DNA of 64,000 nucleotides from Pseudomonas sp. GM74 (GCF_000282455.1 NZ_AKJG01000002.1:1-64000), one strand, 5' to 3'. Positions 38,975 to 48,429 are shown, counted from the stretch's first letter. A program made the numbers and translations. Notes: generated from the sequence alone by a model not told the origin.

Positions 38975-41900
38975 TCAAGCCACCTCTTTCTTCGGCTCGC
39001 GAATCTTGTACCAGGCCACATACAGCGCCGGCAAAAACAGCAGCGTCAGCAAGGTGGCGATGACGATCCCGCCGATCATTGCGTAGGCCATCGGCCCCCA
39101 GAACACTTCCCGGGCAATCGGGATCATCCCCATGCTCGCCGCCGCAGCGGTCAGCAGGATCGGCCGACGTCGATGTTCGGTGGCCTGTACCACCGCATCC
39201 CACGGCGCGTAGCCCTTCTGCTCGTACTCTTCGATCTGGGTCACCAGGATCACCGAGTTACGGATGATGATACCGATCAGCGCCAGAATCCCGAGGATCG
39301 CCACGAAGCCCATCGGCGTGCCCGTCGGCACCAGCGCGATCACCACGCCGATCAGCCCCAGCGGCGCGACACTGGCCACCAGGAACAGCTTCTGCACGCT
39401 GTGCAGTTGGATCATCAGGAAGGTCGCCATCAGGAACAGCATCAGCGGCACAACCTTGGCAATCGGGCCCTGGGCCTTGCCGCTTTCCTCCACCGTACCA
39501 CCGGTGGCGACCTTGTAGCCCGCCGGCAGTTTGGCAGCGAAAGCGTCGATGGACGGCTTGAGGATTTTCACCAGGTCCGTCGGCTGGATCTCGTCGCGTA
39601 TCGCCGCCTTGATGGTGATGGTCGGCAGGCGATCGCGACGCCACACCAGCGGTTGCTCCAGTTCGTAGCGCACAGTGGCAAACGCCAGCAACGGAATCGA
39701 CGTGCCGCTCGGCGTGACGATTTGCAGGTTCTGCAGGGTTTCCGGCGTACCGCGTTCGGAATCCACCGCGCGACCGACCACGTTGATCAGGTAGATGTCG
39801 TCATCGACCTGAGTCACCGTCTGGCCGCTGACGATGCCGTTCATCAGGGCGGCAACGTCTTCGGAGGACAGCCCCAACTGCCGCGCCTTGTCCTGGGCGA
39901 TGTCGATGCGCAGCACTTTGCCCGGCTCGTTCCAGTCGTAGATGATCTCGCCAATGTGCGGGTTCTTGTCCAGTTCCGTGGCCAGGTCAATGGCATGTCG
40001 GCGCACCTGGTCGATGTCCTTGCCGCTGACCCGGTACTGGATCGGACGCCCTACCGGCGGGCCCATTTCCAGTGCCTGGACATAACCGCCGATGCCGACG
40101 AAGTCGTTGCGCAAGCGATCGCGAAGCTTCTGCATCATGGCTTCACGGGTATGGCCTTTGCTGACGATCACCAACTGCGCGTAGAACGGGTTTTGCAGTT
40201 GCTGGTCCAGTGGCAGGTAGAAACGAATCGCGCCCTGGCCGACGTAGGTGCTCCAGCGCACGATGTCCGGATCGTCCTTGAGCGTGGCCTCAAGGCGATC
40301 GACCGCCCGGCGGGTTTCGTCGAGCGAGGCGTTTTGCGGCAGGTTCAGGTCCACCAGGATTTCCGGGCGATCCGAAGACGGGAAGAACTGGTTCTGCACG
40401 TAGCGCATGCTGAACACCGCCAGTACAAAGCACAGCACGGTGATGCCGATGGCCCACCAGCGATTGCGCATGCACCACAGCAGCCCGCCGTTGAACGCCT
40501 TGCCGATGCGCCCCGGTTCGCCTTCATGGGGTTTCACGTTGGTACTGAGAATGTGCACACCGATCACCGGCGCAAACAACACCGCCACTACCCATGACAC
40601 CAGCATCGCGCAGGCGATCACCGCAAACAGGGTGTAGGTGTACTCACCGGCGGAGCTGGCGTTCAAGCCGATCGGCACGAAGCCCGCCACCGTCACCAGC
40701 GTACCGGTGAGCATCGGGAACGCCGTGGAGGTGTAGGCGAAGGTTGCCGCCTGCTCCTTGGTCTCGCCCATTTCCAGGCGCGTGACCATCATTTCCACGG
40801 TGATCATCGCATCGTCCACCAGCAGGCCGAGGGCGATGATCAGTGCACCGAGGGAAATCCGCTGCATGGTGATGCCGCTGTATTCCATGAACACGAACAC
40901 CATCGCCAGCACCAACGGGATCGAGCACGCCACCACCAGCCCGGCGCGCACGCCAAGGCTGACGAAGCTGACCAGCAGCACGATCACCACCGCCTCGAAC
41001 AAGGCACTGGTAAAGCCGCCGACGGCCTCTTCCACCACCACGGCCTGGTCGGAGACGTTGTAAATGCCGACACCCACCGGCAGGTCGGCGGTCAACTGGT
41101 CCATACGAGCGTGCAAGGCCTTGCCGAATGCCTGGACGTTGCCACCCTTTTGCATGGCAATCGCCAGGCCGATGGCCTGTTTGCCGTTGTAGCGAAATTC
41201 CGGCGAGGCCGGATCGACATAGCCGCGGCTGATTTCGGCAATGTCGGCCAGACGATAGTAGCGATCGTTGAGCTTGAGGTTGACCTCGGCCAGGTCTTTC
41301 TCCGAAGCGAACTTCCCTGAAGTGCGCACCGAAATCCGCTCCGGCCCGGCCTCGATGACACCCGCCGGGGTCACGGCGTTCTGAGATTGCAGGCTCTGCA
41401 CCACCTGTCGCTCATCGATGCCCAGCGCTGCGAGTTTGCGTGTGGAGAAGTTCAGGTACAGCACTTCGTCCTGCTGGCCGACCATTTCGATCTTGCCCAG
41501 CCCCGGCACGCCACGAATTTCCATGCGCGCCTGTTCCACGTAGTCGCGCAGCTGACGCAGGGTCAGGCCGTCGGCGGTGAAGGCGTAGATCGAGCCGAAG
41601 ACGTCACCGAATTCGTCGTTGAACGACGGCCCCTGGATGCCTTGCGGAAACTGGTACTTGATGTCGCTGATCTTCTTGCGCACCTGGTACCAGATTTCCG
41701 GGATGTCCTTGGCACTGGTGGTGTCGCGCAGGTACACATACACCGTGGACTCACCGGGGCGCGTGTAGCTTTTCACGTAGTCGAGGGAGTCGAGCTCTTC
41801 GAGCTTTTTCTCGATCCGGTCGGTGATCTGCTTGAGGGTTTCCTCCTGGGTCGCCCCCGGCCATTTGCTCTGGATCACCATGGTCTTGATGGTGAACGAA

Positions 41901-42025
41901 GGGTCTTCTTCGCGCCCCAGGTTGAAGTACGAGAACACACCCATCAACAACGCGACGAACATCAGATACCAGATGAACGACTGATGCTTGAGGGCCCATT
42001 CCGAGAGGTTGAAAGGCCCTTTCAT
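38975..42025 (-). CDS. triC: RND efflux transporter permease, TriC-like
   Basis: A 1016-residue inner-membrane drug/proton antiporter of the HAE-RND family with 12 predicted membrane helices and two large periplasmic loops. It begins LSEWALKHQSFIWYLMFVAL, with FNLGREEDPSFTIKTMVIQS characteristic of the TriC/AcrB-related subgroup, and contains the helix-4 region LIIALGLLVDDAMITVEMMV with the proton-relay Asp pair. The gene is last of three; its start overlaps the stop of the second adaptor gene by four bases. Two adaptor genes with one pump is the TriABC (triclosan) arrangement of P. aeruginosa. The outer-membrane channel is not encoded here. Confidence 0.88.
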   Translation of the reverse strand: MKGPFNLSEWALKHQSFIWYLMFVALLMGVFSYFNLGREEDPSFTIKTMVIQSKWPGATQEETLKQITDRIEKKLEELDSLDYVKSYTRPGESTVYVYLRDTTSAKDIPEIWYQVRKKISDIKYQFPQGIQGPSFNDEFGDVFGSIYAFTADGLTLRQLRDYVEQARMEIRGVPGLGKIEMVGQQDEVLYLNFSTRKLAALGIDERQVVQSLQSQNAVTPAGVIEAGPERISVRTSGKFASEKDLAEVNLKLNDRYYRLADIAEISRGYVDPASPEFRYNGKQAIGLAIAMQKGGNVQAFGKALHARMDQLTADLPVGVGIYNVSDQAVVVEEAVGGFTSALFEAVVIVLLVSFVSLGVRAGLVVACSIPLVLAMVFVFMEYSGITMQRISLGALIIALGLLVDDAMITVEMMVTRLEMGETKEQAATFAYTSTAFPMLTGTLVTVAGFVPIGLNASSAGEYTYTLFAVIACAMLVSWVVAVLFAPVIGVHILSTNVKPHEGEPGRIGKAFNGGLLWCMRNRWWAIGITVLCFVLAVFSMRYVQNQFFPSSDRPEILVDLNLPQNASLDETRRAVDRLEATLKDDPDIVRWSTYVGQGAIRFYLPLDQQLQNPFYAQLVIVSKGHTREAMMQKLRDRLRNDFVGIGGYVQALEMGPPVGRPIQYRVSGKDIDQVRRHAIDLATELDKNPHIGEIIYDWNEPGKVLRIDIAQDKARQLGLSSEDVAALMNGIVSGQTVTQVDDDIYLINVVGRAVDSERGTPETLQNLQIVTPSGTSIPLLAFATVRYELEQPLVWRRDRLPTITIKAAIRDEIQPTDLVKILKPSIDAFAAKLPAGYKVATGGTVEESGKAQGPIAKVVPLMLFLMATFLMIQLHSVQKLFLVASVAPLGLIGVVIALVPTGTPMGFVAILGILALIGIIIRNSVILVTQIEEYEQKGYAPWDAVVQATEHRRRPILLTAAAASMGMIPIAREVFWGPMAYAMIGGIVIATLLTLLFLPALYVAWYKIREPKKEVA

Positions 42026-43086
42026 TGACTGTCCTCGTCGAATTTCACTTTCTGCCCCGGCTTGAGGCTGTTCACACCGGCACTGACCACTCGCTCGCCG
42101 TTCTTCACGCCGCCGGCCAGCACCACGGTGCTGTCGGTACGGCTGATCACGGTGATGTCACGGGGAGAGACGGTTTTACTCTGTGCATCGATCACCCAGA
42201 TCCGTGGCTTGCCATCGACCTCCTGCAGCGCGGTGACAGGCAACTCGATGCGCGGCTTGATCGCCGTGCTCAGGGTGACGCTGATGGCCGTCCCCAGGCG
42301 AAAGCCGTCTGGCGTTTCGGCCAGCGTCAGGCGGGCGCGACGGGTGCGTGTGGCGCTTTGAGCCTGAGGTTCGATTTCGCGGATGATGGCGGTGGTGTTG
42401 ATGCTCGGATCCAGCTGCGCAGCGACCAGAAACACCACATCGCTGGGCAGTTGATCGACCAGGGTATCGGGCAGGTCGATTACCGCTTCCTTGATGTCCG
42501 GTTGCGCCAGGGTCACCACTTGCTGACCGGCCGACACCACTTGCCCGGCCTCGGCGCTCCACTGGGTGACCACGGCTTTATGGTCGGCACGCAGCTCGGT
42601 GTAACCCAATTGGTCTTTGCTCTGGTTGACGGCTGCGCGAGCCTGATCGAGGGAGGCCTGGGTGGTTTTCAGGTCCGTGTTGGCTGCGTCGAGTTGCGCT
42701 TGGGCGCCAACCCCGCGGTCAAACAGGGCTTGCTGGCGCTGGGCAGTGGCCTTGGCGTTGATCAGTTGCGCCTGGATTTTCGCCAGGTCGCCCTGGGCCG
42801 AGCGTAATTGGTTCTGTTGATCCGAAGGGTCGAGGGTGGCGAGCAATGTGCCCTTCTGCACTTCGGCGCCGACATCGACGTTACGGCTGGCGATTCGCCC
42901 GCCCACGCGGAACCCGGTATCGGTTTCATAGCGCGCCTGGATGCTGCCGGCGAAGCGGCCCAGGTCCTCTTCGTTCAAGGTCTGGACCTTGATCGACAGC
43001 ACCGGCCGTACCGGCGCCGGCGGCGGTTCGTTTTTGGAACAGGCGCTCAGCACCAGCCCGATGGACAACGCCCATAAAGGCTTCAT
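42022..43086 (-). CDS. triB: RND periplasmic adaptor, TriB-like
   Basis: A 354-residue membrane-fusion lipoprotein with a lipobox at LVLSAC near residue 16. The adaptor pattern is GRFAGSIQARYETDTGFRVG, GGRIASRNVDVGAEVQKGTL with a coiled hairpin, then lipoyl and beta-barrel parts. The start is taken at 43086, where ATGA overlaps the triA stop; the longer reading adds five residues. It bridges TriC to an outer-membrane channel together with TriA. Confidence 0.85.
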   Translation of the reverse strand: MKPLWALSIGLVLSACSKNEPPPAPVRPVLSIKVQTLNEEDLGRFAGSIQARYETDTGFRVGGRIASRNVDVGAEVQKGTLLATLDPSDQQNQLRSAQGDLAKIQAQLINAKATAQRQQALFDRGVGAQAQLDAANTDLKTTQASLDQARAAVNQSKDQLGYTELRADHKAVVTQWSAEAGQVVSAGQQVVTLAQPDIKEAVIDLPDTLVDQLPSDVVFLVAAQLDPSINTTAIIREIEPQAQSATRTRRARLTLAETPDGFRLGTAISVTLSTAIKPRIELPVTALQEVDGKPRIWVIDAQSKTVSPRDITVISRTDSTVVLAGGVKNGERVVSAGVNSLKPGQKVKFDEDSQ

Positions 43087-44186
43087 GGCTTGGCTCCCCA
43101 CGTCAGATCCTTGTAAGTGTTTTCGGCAATTTCGACGTCCATGTCGGGGTGCAAGAGTTGTCCGCCCGCGATGATGACTTTGTCGCCGTCTTTCAACCCG
43201 CCGCTGATGATGACCTTGCCGGTCAGGTAGCGGCCGACAGTGACCGAATGCAACTGGGCCTTGCCCTTGTCATCGACAATCCAGACAGCGGGTTCACTGA
43301 TGTTTTTGGTCAGCGCCGACCACGGCAACTCAACGACCGACTTGCCCGATCCCCTGGCCGTGGCACTCACCACCGAGCCCAATTGCATGCCGTCGGGCAG
43401 ACTGTTGAGGCCGACCTTGACCTGCACGGTACCGGATTGCGCCGACACCGCCGGGGTGATTTCGCGCACGGTGCCGGTGGTTTTGATCGCCGGGTTGTCG
43501 AGCAGGCTCAGGACAATGGTTTCATCGCTCGGCTTCTCGGCCAGCAGGGATTCATAAACGTTGAACACCGCATCGCGGTCGCCGTCACGGGCCAGGCTGA
43601 AGATCGGCATCGTCGCCTGAACCACCTGGCCGACTTCCGCCTGACGCTCGGTAATGATCCCCGGCGCATCGGCGATCAGCGCCGTATAGCTCAATTGATC
43701 CCTGGCATTGGCCAACTGCGCCTGGGCGGCGCTCAAGGCGCTCTGGCTGCTGCGCAAGGCTGCCTGGGCCGAGTCGAATTCGCTCTGGCTGGTGTAGCCC
43801 TTGGGCAAGAGTTTTTGCTGGCGCACGAACGCCGCTGCGCTCTGCGTCACTCGCGCCTGTTCAGCCAACACTTGTGCCTGGGCCGAGTCGACGTTGCTCT
43901 GCAAATCCTTGGGGTCGAGCCGGGCCAGCACTTGCTTGGCTGTCACGCGATCACCGACGTCCACCGAGCGCTGGATGATCTTGCCGCCCACGCGAAAAGA
44001 CAGCTCTGTCTGTACCCGTGCCTGGATATCACCGGTGAGGGTAACCGGGGCCGCGTAATCCGCTGGCTTGACGACTTGCACGAACACCCGTGGCAAGTAT
44101 TCCTGCACGGGCTTTTTCTCGTCGCAAGCGGTCAGCAGGGTGACGACACTCAAGGCCATGACTACTTTGAATCCGGGAACCGCCAT
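43083..44186 (-). CDS. triA: RND periplasmic adaptor, TriA-like
   Basis: A 367-residue membrane-fusion lipoprotein with lipobox VTLLTAC near residue 20. It shows GDIQARVQTELSFRVGGKII and a long Ala/Gln-rich coiled hairpin (SQSEFDSAQAALRSSQSALS) before the second lipoyl half. It is first in the three-gene pump operon and overlaps triB by four bases. Heteromeric A+B adaptors are required for function in the P. aeruginosa system. A divergent ATPase gene shares the 177-base upstream region. Confidence 0.85.
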   Translation of the reverse strand: MAVPGFKVVMALSVVTLLTACDEKKPVQEYLPRVFVQVVKPADYAAPVTLTGDIQARVQTELSFRVGGKIIQRSVDVGDRVTAKQVLARLDPKDLQSNVDSAQAQVLAEQARVTQSAAAFVRQQKLLPKGYTSQSEFDSAQAALRSSQSALSAAQAQLANARDQLSYTALIADAPGIITERQAEVGQVVQATMPIFSLARDGDRDAVFNVYESLLAEKPSDETIVLSLLDNPAIKTTGTVREITPAVSAQSGTVQVKVGLNSLPDGMQLGSVVSATARGSGKSVVELPWSALTKNISEPAVWIVDDKGKAQLHSVTVGRYLTGKVIISGGLKDGDKVIIAGGQLLHPDMDVEIAENTYKDLTWGAKP

Positions 44187-44363
44187 GCAAACTCCTTGGC
44201 CTTTTTTATGGACAACTCGACAGAGAGCTTAGAACAGGATCCAGACCTTGCACGAGCGTCTTATGAAGAAAAAATTCACCCTTCCTTACGTCCAAAACAC
44301 TTGCGCTAGACACCTGCCCGTACCGGACAATGGGCCTCGCTCGACCCCGCCACAGGAACCCAC

Positions 44364-45556
44364 ATGCTCAACACGCTCGCGGTAGCCAATTACCGCTCGA
44401 TCAACAAACTGGTGATCCCGCTGGGTCAGCTGAATCTGATCACCGGCCCCAATGGCAGCGGCAAATCCAACCTGTACCGTGCGCTGCGTCTGCTGGCGGA
44501 AACCGCCCACGGCGGCGTGGTCAATGCCCTGGCCCGTGAAGGTGGCCTGGATTCGACCTTCTGGGCCGGCCCGGAAACCCTCTCCCGGCGCATGCGCACT
44601 GGCGAAGTCGCCATCGAGCCCACCGTGCGCCAGGGCGTCAAGCGCCTGCGCCTGGGGTTTGCGGGAGACGATTTCGGCTACTCGATCAGCCTCGGCCTTC
44701 CCGATTCCAATGGCCATTTCATGCTGCCCGGGCACAGCTCGCCGATCCCGTCCTATTTCAGCCTCGACCCGCAGATCAAGCGCGAATGCCTGTGGGCCGG
44801 GGCGTTCTATCGCCCAGCCAGTCTGCTGGTCGATCGTGACGGCCCGATGATCCGCGCCCGCGCCGATCGCAAGTGGGATGTATTGGCGCAGCACACACCG
44901 ACGTTCGACAGCCTCTTCGATCAGGTCGGCAGCCTGCGCGGTTCGCCGGAGGTGCTGGAGATGCGCGAGTTCATCCGCCGTTGGCGCTTTTACGATCATT
45001 TTCGCAGCGATGCCGACGCTCCGGCGCGTCAACCGCAACTGGGCACTCGCACGCCGGTGCTGCATCACGACGGACGCGACTTGGCGGCGGCCTTGCAGAC
45101 GATCATCGAAATCGGTGATCCCGACGCCTTGCGGGCGGCGATCAGCGACGCCTTTCCCGGCGCTCGGTTGAATATCGACCCTCTGCCCGGTGGTCGCTTC
45201 GCCATCGAGTTCTTTCAGGAAGGTTTGTTGCGGCCGCTGTCAGCCGCCGAGCTGTCGGATGGAACCTTGACCTATTGCTGGTCGCGGCGCTGCTGACGCC
45301 ACGGCCGCCGACACTGATGGTGCTGAACGAACCGGAAACCAGTCTGCATCCGGATCTGCTGCCGGCGCTGGCACGCTTGATCATCCGTGCCTCGGCGCAG
45401 TGCCAGGTGTGGGTGGTGTCCCATGCCCGGCGCTTGATTTCGGCGTTGCAGGAGGACCCGGACTGCAACTGCATCGTGCTGGAGAAAAATCTTGGCCAGA
45501 CCGGGATCGTGGGCCAGCGCATGCTGGATGAGCCGGCATGGTATTGGCCTGATTGA
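44364..45556 (+). pseudogene. AAA-family ATPase gene split by a frameshift
   Basis: The first part (44364-45296) encodes an SMC/RecF-like ATPase N-terminus: LAVANYRSINKLVIPLGQLN and Walker A ITGPNGSGKSNLYRALRLLA. The reading frame ends at TGA 45294 after DGTLTYCWSRRC. In the -1 frame from about 45275 the rest of the same domain continues: LLVAALLTPRPPTLMVLNEP (Walker B), ETSLHPDLLPALARLI and WVVSHARRL, ending at TGA 45556. A one-base loss near 45272-45277 explains the break. The parent protein (~397 residues) is a stand-alone PF13304-type ATPase (COG4637-like) of unknown role. A sequencing error is possible; no slippery heptamer is seen. Confidence 0.75.
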
Positions 45557-45695
45557 ACGGCGCGTGATTTGCCGGGATGAGGGAAGACGTCTATTTTCCC
45601 TTGCGCCGCAGGAAGGATCTTTTTTTCGAAACACAACTCCAAGGACGAACCACTTTTGGCCAGACTCCCGGCCAACACCTCACAAGGACGAGAAC

Positions 45696-45791
45696 ATGGC
45701 AGACGCACAACCGCCGCAACGGCTGGATCCGCAGGACATCCTGAAATTACTGATGGCGTTGCGCAGGGCCTTGAAGGCCGGGCCGGCCTGA
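45696..45791 (+). CDS. 31-residue small protein candidate
   Basis: A very short ORF, MADAQPPQRLDPQDILKLLM followed by ALRRALKAGPA, with AAGGACGAG 4-12 bases before the ATG. Predicted as an amphipathic helix with a proline-rich start and a basic C-terminus. It is followed by a perfect hairpin (45806-45833). The strong ribosome site and clean helical composition suggest a real gene; no homologue can be named. Confidence 0.5.
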   Translation: MADAQPPQRLDPQDILKLLMALRRALKAGPA

Positions 45792-45805
45792 AGGCTTTTG
45801 ATCTT

Positions 45806-45833
45806 GTGGCGAGGGAGCTTGCTCCCTCGCCAC
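45806..45833. terminator. Perfect 13-base hairpin after the small ORF
   Basis: GTGGCGAGGGAGC / GCTCCCTCGCCAC with a TT centre, 15 bases after the stop at 45791. There is no T-run. It is a REP-like variant that could act as a stability element. Confidence 0.6.
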
Positions 45834-45850
45834 TGGTAAACCGACACACA

Positions 45851-45885
45851 AAAAAACGCCGACGCTAAATCAGCCGTCGGCGTTT
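45851..45885 (-). terminator. Rho-independent terminator of metQ2
   Basis: On the minus strand AAACGCCGACG...CGTCGGCGTTT is followed by a T-run (the A-tract at 45850-45856). It stands about 30 bases after the metQ2 stop. Confidence 0.85.
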
Positions 45886-45913
45886 GAAACCTTGAAGGGG
45901 TTTACTTCGCGAA

Positions 45914-46696
45914 TCAGAACGCAGGCAATACCGCGCCGCTGTACTTCTTCTCGATGAATGCTTTGACTTCCGGACTGGTCAGGGCCTTGGCCAGTTTCTG
46001 GATGGCAACGCTGTCCTTGTTGTCCGGACGGGCCACCAGGTAGTTCACGTAAGGCGAATCGGCACCTTCAATGATCAGCGCGTCTTTCGCCGGGTTCAGG
46101 CCCGCTTCCAGCGCGTAGTTGGTGTTGATCATGTCCAGGTCGACCTGATCCAGCACACGCGGCAACATGGCTGATTCGAGTTCCTTGAACTTGAAGTTGT
46201 GCGGGTTCTTGGCAATGTCTTTCGGGGTCGACACGGCGTTTTTCGGGTCTTTCAACTCGATCAGGCCAGCCTTCTGCAGCAGGATCAGGGCACGGCCGCT
46301 GTTGCTGCCTTCGTTCGGGATGGCAATGGTCGCGCCGTCTTTCAGTTCAGCCAGGGTTTTGACTTTCTTCGAGTAGCCACCGAAGGGTTCAACGTGAACA
46401 CCGATCACGGTTTCCAGGTGAGTGCCTTTGCCTTCGTTGAAGCTTTTCAGGTACGGCAGGGTCTGGAAGTAGTTGGCGTCCAGACGCTTCTGGTCGACCT
46501 GCACGTTCGGCTGCACGTAGTCGGTGAAGACTTTGATTTCCAGGTCCACGCCTTCTTTGGCCAGGGTTGGCTTGATCAGTTCGAGAATCTCGGCGTGTGG
46601 CACCGGGGTCGCGGCAACCACCAGTTTTTCGCCAGCCTGGGCCAGGCCCGTGGTCAGGGCAGCCGCCAGTGCGGTGAACAACAGAACCTTTTTCAT
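45914..46696 (-). CDS. metQ: MetQ/NlpA-family substrate-binding protein (orphan)
   Basis: A 260-residue periplasmic binding protein with a cleavable signal peptide (LLFTALAAALTTGLAQAG). It has the MetQ hallmarks ATPVPHAEILELIKPTLAKE, IKVFTDYVQPNVQVDQKRLD, ANYFQTLPYLKSFNEGKGTH and PNEGSNSGRALILLQKAGLI. No metN or metI adjoins it, so it must use another MetNI, possibly the one at 35.6-37.3 kb. A sigma-54 activator gene lies upstream on the same strand (162 bases), which suggests related sulfur control. A strong terminator follows. Confidence 0.92.
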   Translation of the reverse strand: MKKVLLFTALAAALTTGLAQAGEKLVVAATPVPHAEILELIKPTLAKEGVDLEIKVFTDYVQPNVQVDQKRLDANYFQTLPYLKSFNEGKGTHLETVIGVHVEPFGGYSKKVKTLAELKDGATIAIPNEGSNSGRALILLQKAGLIELKDPKNAVSTPKDIAKNPHNFKFKELESAMLPRVLDQVDLDMINTNYALEAGLNPAKDALIIEGADSPYVNYLVARPDNKDSVAIQKLAKALTSPEVKAFIEKKYSGAVLPAF

Positions 46697-46858
46697 GCAG
46701 TGTCCTTATCGAAAATCACAGTCGCTTGTGGCGACGGCTTGAATATGAGAGTGCCAGTGAAGTGCTATCGCTGGCGTGAAGCGGACAATACCGGGATTTT
46801 TTATTCCCGAACAATAACGTTTATTCAGCTTCATATTCCATTTTGTTCATACAGAGCG

Positions 46859-47791
46859 TTAAAGCGTCTGCGTCAGGCTTTCCAGCAAGCGCTTGAGTGT
46901 CGAACGCTCGCCAGCAGTGCCGTTTTTGCTTGTATAAACAATGTGTTGCTCGATTTTTTCGAGTGAAATCGAGGGCTCCGCCAGGTTCAAATGTTCCGGC
47001 AAAATCTCGTCGCCCGTACTCACCAGCAGCGCAAAGTGAATGATGTTTTCCAGCTCCCGGGTATTGCCCGGCCAACTGTGGCGTTCCAGCACAAGCTGCG
47101 CCGCTTCGCTGATCAGCGGCACTGGCAAGTCGAGACGCTGGCTGTAGATGCCGAGGAAGTATTCGGCCAGCGACAGGATGTCCCCCGTGCGTTCGCGCAG
47201 TGCCGGCAGTTCGAGCTGGCCTTCGCTGAGGTAGTGATAGAGCCGTTCATGGAATTTTCCAGCGGCAACCGCCTGGGCCAGATCGATGCTGGTGGCCGCC
47301 ACCAGCCGCACATCCACCGGGCTCGGCTGATGGGCACCGACACGGGTGACTTCGTGGTTTTCCAGCGCGGCGAGCAATTTGGTCTGGATCGGCAGCGGCA
47401 GGTCGCCGATCTCGTCCAGATACAGCGTGCCGCCGTTGGCCGAACCGAACCAACCGGCGCGGCTGCTCGCCGAGCCGCTGTAGCTGCCCGCCGCATAACC
47501 GAATAACTCGGCGTCGGCGTACGTCGGGCTGATAGCGCCGCAATTGACCGACACGAACAACCCGCCGCGATCACTGGCGCGGTGGATATGGCGGGCCAGC
47601 AATTCCTTGCCGGTGCCGGTTTCGCCACGGATCAGCACTGACACTGAACGCGTGGCCAGTTGCTCGAGGTCTTCACGTAATTGTCGTGAACGTGGATCGA
47701 CAAACACCAGCGCCTTGGCGCGGATGCTCAGGGGACTTTTTTCAGCATCGGGAAAGGTCAGCAGTGGCTGGCCGAAGGTTTCAAAGCTCAT
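46859..47791 (-). CDS. Short sigma-54-dependent activator (SfnR-like)
   Basis: A 310-residue enhancer-binding-type AAA+ protein. It has almost no N-terminal regulatory domain (the AAA+ part begins near residue 35). Walker A is GETGTGKELLARHIH, Walker B GGTLYLDEIGDLP, the arginine-finger region LPALRERTGDILSLAEYFL, and sensor II HSWPGNTRELENIIHF. The sigma-54 contact loop, normally GAFTGA, reads GSYSGS. The C-terminus ends about 40 residues after the AAA+ domain with no Fis-type helix-turn-helix. SfnR, the activator of sulfone use in P. putida, is also a short enhancer-binding protein. The targets here may be metQ2 or the sfnB/dmoA operon, but no good -24/-12 promoter was found. Confidence 0.85.
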   Translation of the reverse strand: MSFETFGQPLLTFPDAEKSPLSIRAKALVFVDPRSRQLREDLEQLATRSVSVLIRGETGTGKELLARHIHRASDRGGLFVSVNCGAISPTYADAELFGYAAGSYSGSASSRAGWFGSANGGTLYLDEIGDLPLPIQTKLLAALENHEVTRVGAHQPSPVDVRLVAATSIDLAQAVAAGKFHERLYHYLSEGQLELPALRERTGDILSLAEYFLGIYSQRLDLPVPLISEAAQLVLERHSWPGNTRELENIIHFALLVSTGDEILPEHLNLAEPSISLEKIEQHIVYTSKNGTAGERSTLKRLLESLTQTL

Positions 47792-47847
47792 GGCAGACTC
47801 CCGCCCAAAACCGCCGGGAGACGGGGGGCGTTAAACAAGGAAAGTGT

Positions 47848-48429
47848 TCAAGCGCGGCGCAGGGCGTGGTGTTCCATGCGGTTTTGCAGGCGATAGAGGT
47901 AGGCAAAACCCTGCTCCCAGCGCTGGTGACCGGACTTCACGTTGATATGCCCTGCCCCCGCCAGAATCCCCGCCTCGGCGCCCCAGTTACGCGCCAGCTC
48001 CAGGGCCCGCGGTGCACTGACGGCGCTGTCGTTGTCGGAGCTGACAACCTGGCTGGGGAATGGCAGCAGATCCGTCGGGATCGGCGCGAAGTTGCGCAGG
48101 GCCGGTGCGCATGCAGGGCGCTCGACATCGGCTGGCGCGACGAGCAAGGCGCCACGCACTTGACGCAAAAACTGCACGGGGGCGCTCGCGGCCCAATGGG
48201 CGACGGTGATGCATCCCAGGCTGTGGGCAATGAGAATTACCGGCGTGCTGTCGGCGGCAATCGCCTCGGCCAGTGCCGCAACCCAGTCTTCACGACGCGG
48301 CGTCAGCCAGTCGGCCTGCTCCACCCGTGCGCTGTTCGGCAGGCTGTTCTGCCAGTGGCTTTGCCAATGATCTTCTGGCGATCCTTGCCAGCCCGGCACA
48401 ATCAGGTAGCGAATTGATTCGTTGCGCAT
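47848..48429 (-). CDS. RBBP9/YdeN-family serine hydrolase
   Basis: A 193-residue alpha/beta hydrolase. The start YLIVPGWQGSPEDHWQSHWQ, the nucleophile elbow IAHSLGCITVAHWA (Ser about residue 70) and the C-terminal GAGHINVKSGHQRWEQG with the catalytic His mark the RBBP9 family (PF06821). Asp in SSDNDSAVSAPRALELA is probably the third triad member. Substrate unknown. It is divergent from nothing obvious and lies next to a REPIN-rich, AT-rich stretch. Confidence 0.88.
   Translation of the reverse strand: MRNESIRYLIVPGWQGSPEDHWQSHWQNSLPNSARVEQADWLTPRREDWVAALAEAIAADSTPVILIAHSLGCITVAHWAASAPVQFLRQVRGALLVAPADVERPACAPALRNFAPIPTDLLPFPSQVVSSDNDSAVSAPRALELARNWGAEAGILAGAGHINVKSGHQRWEQGFAYLYRLQNRMEHHALRRA

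Noticed and set aside
39173..40597. 474-codon plus-strand frame opposite triC
   Set aside because: It is antisense to a clear RND gene and of shadow composition.
45264..45296. Programmed -1 ribosomal frameshift in the ATPase gene
   Set aside because: No X-XXY-YYZ slippery heptamer or downstream pseudoknot is evident at the junction, so a simple deletion or sequencing error is more likely.
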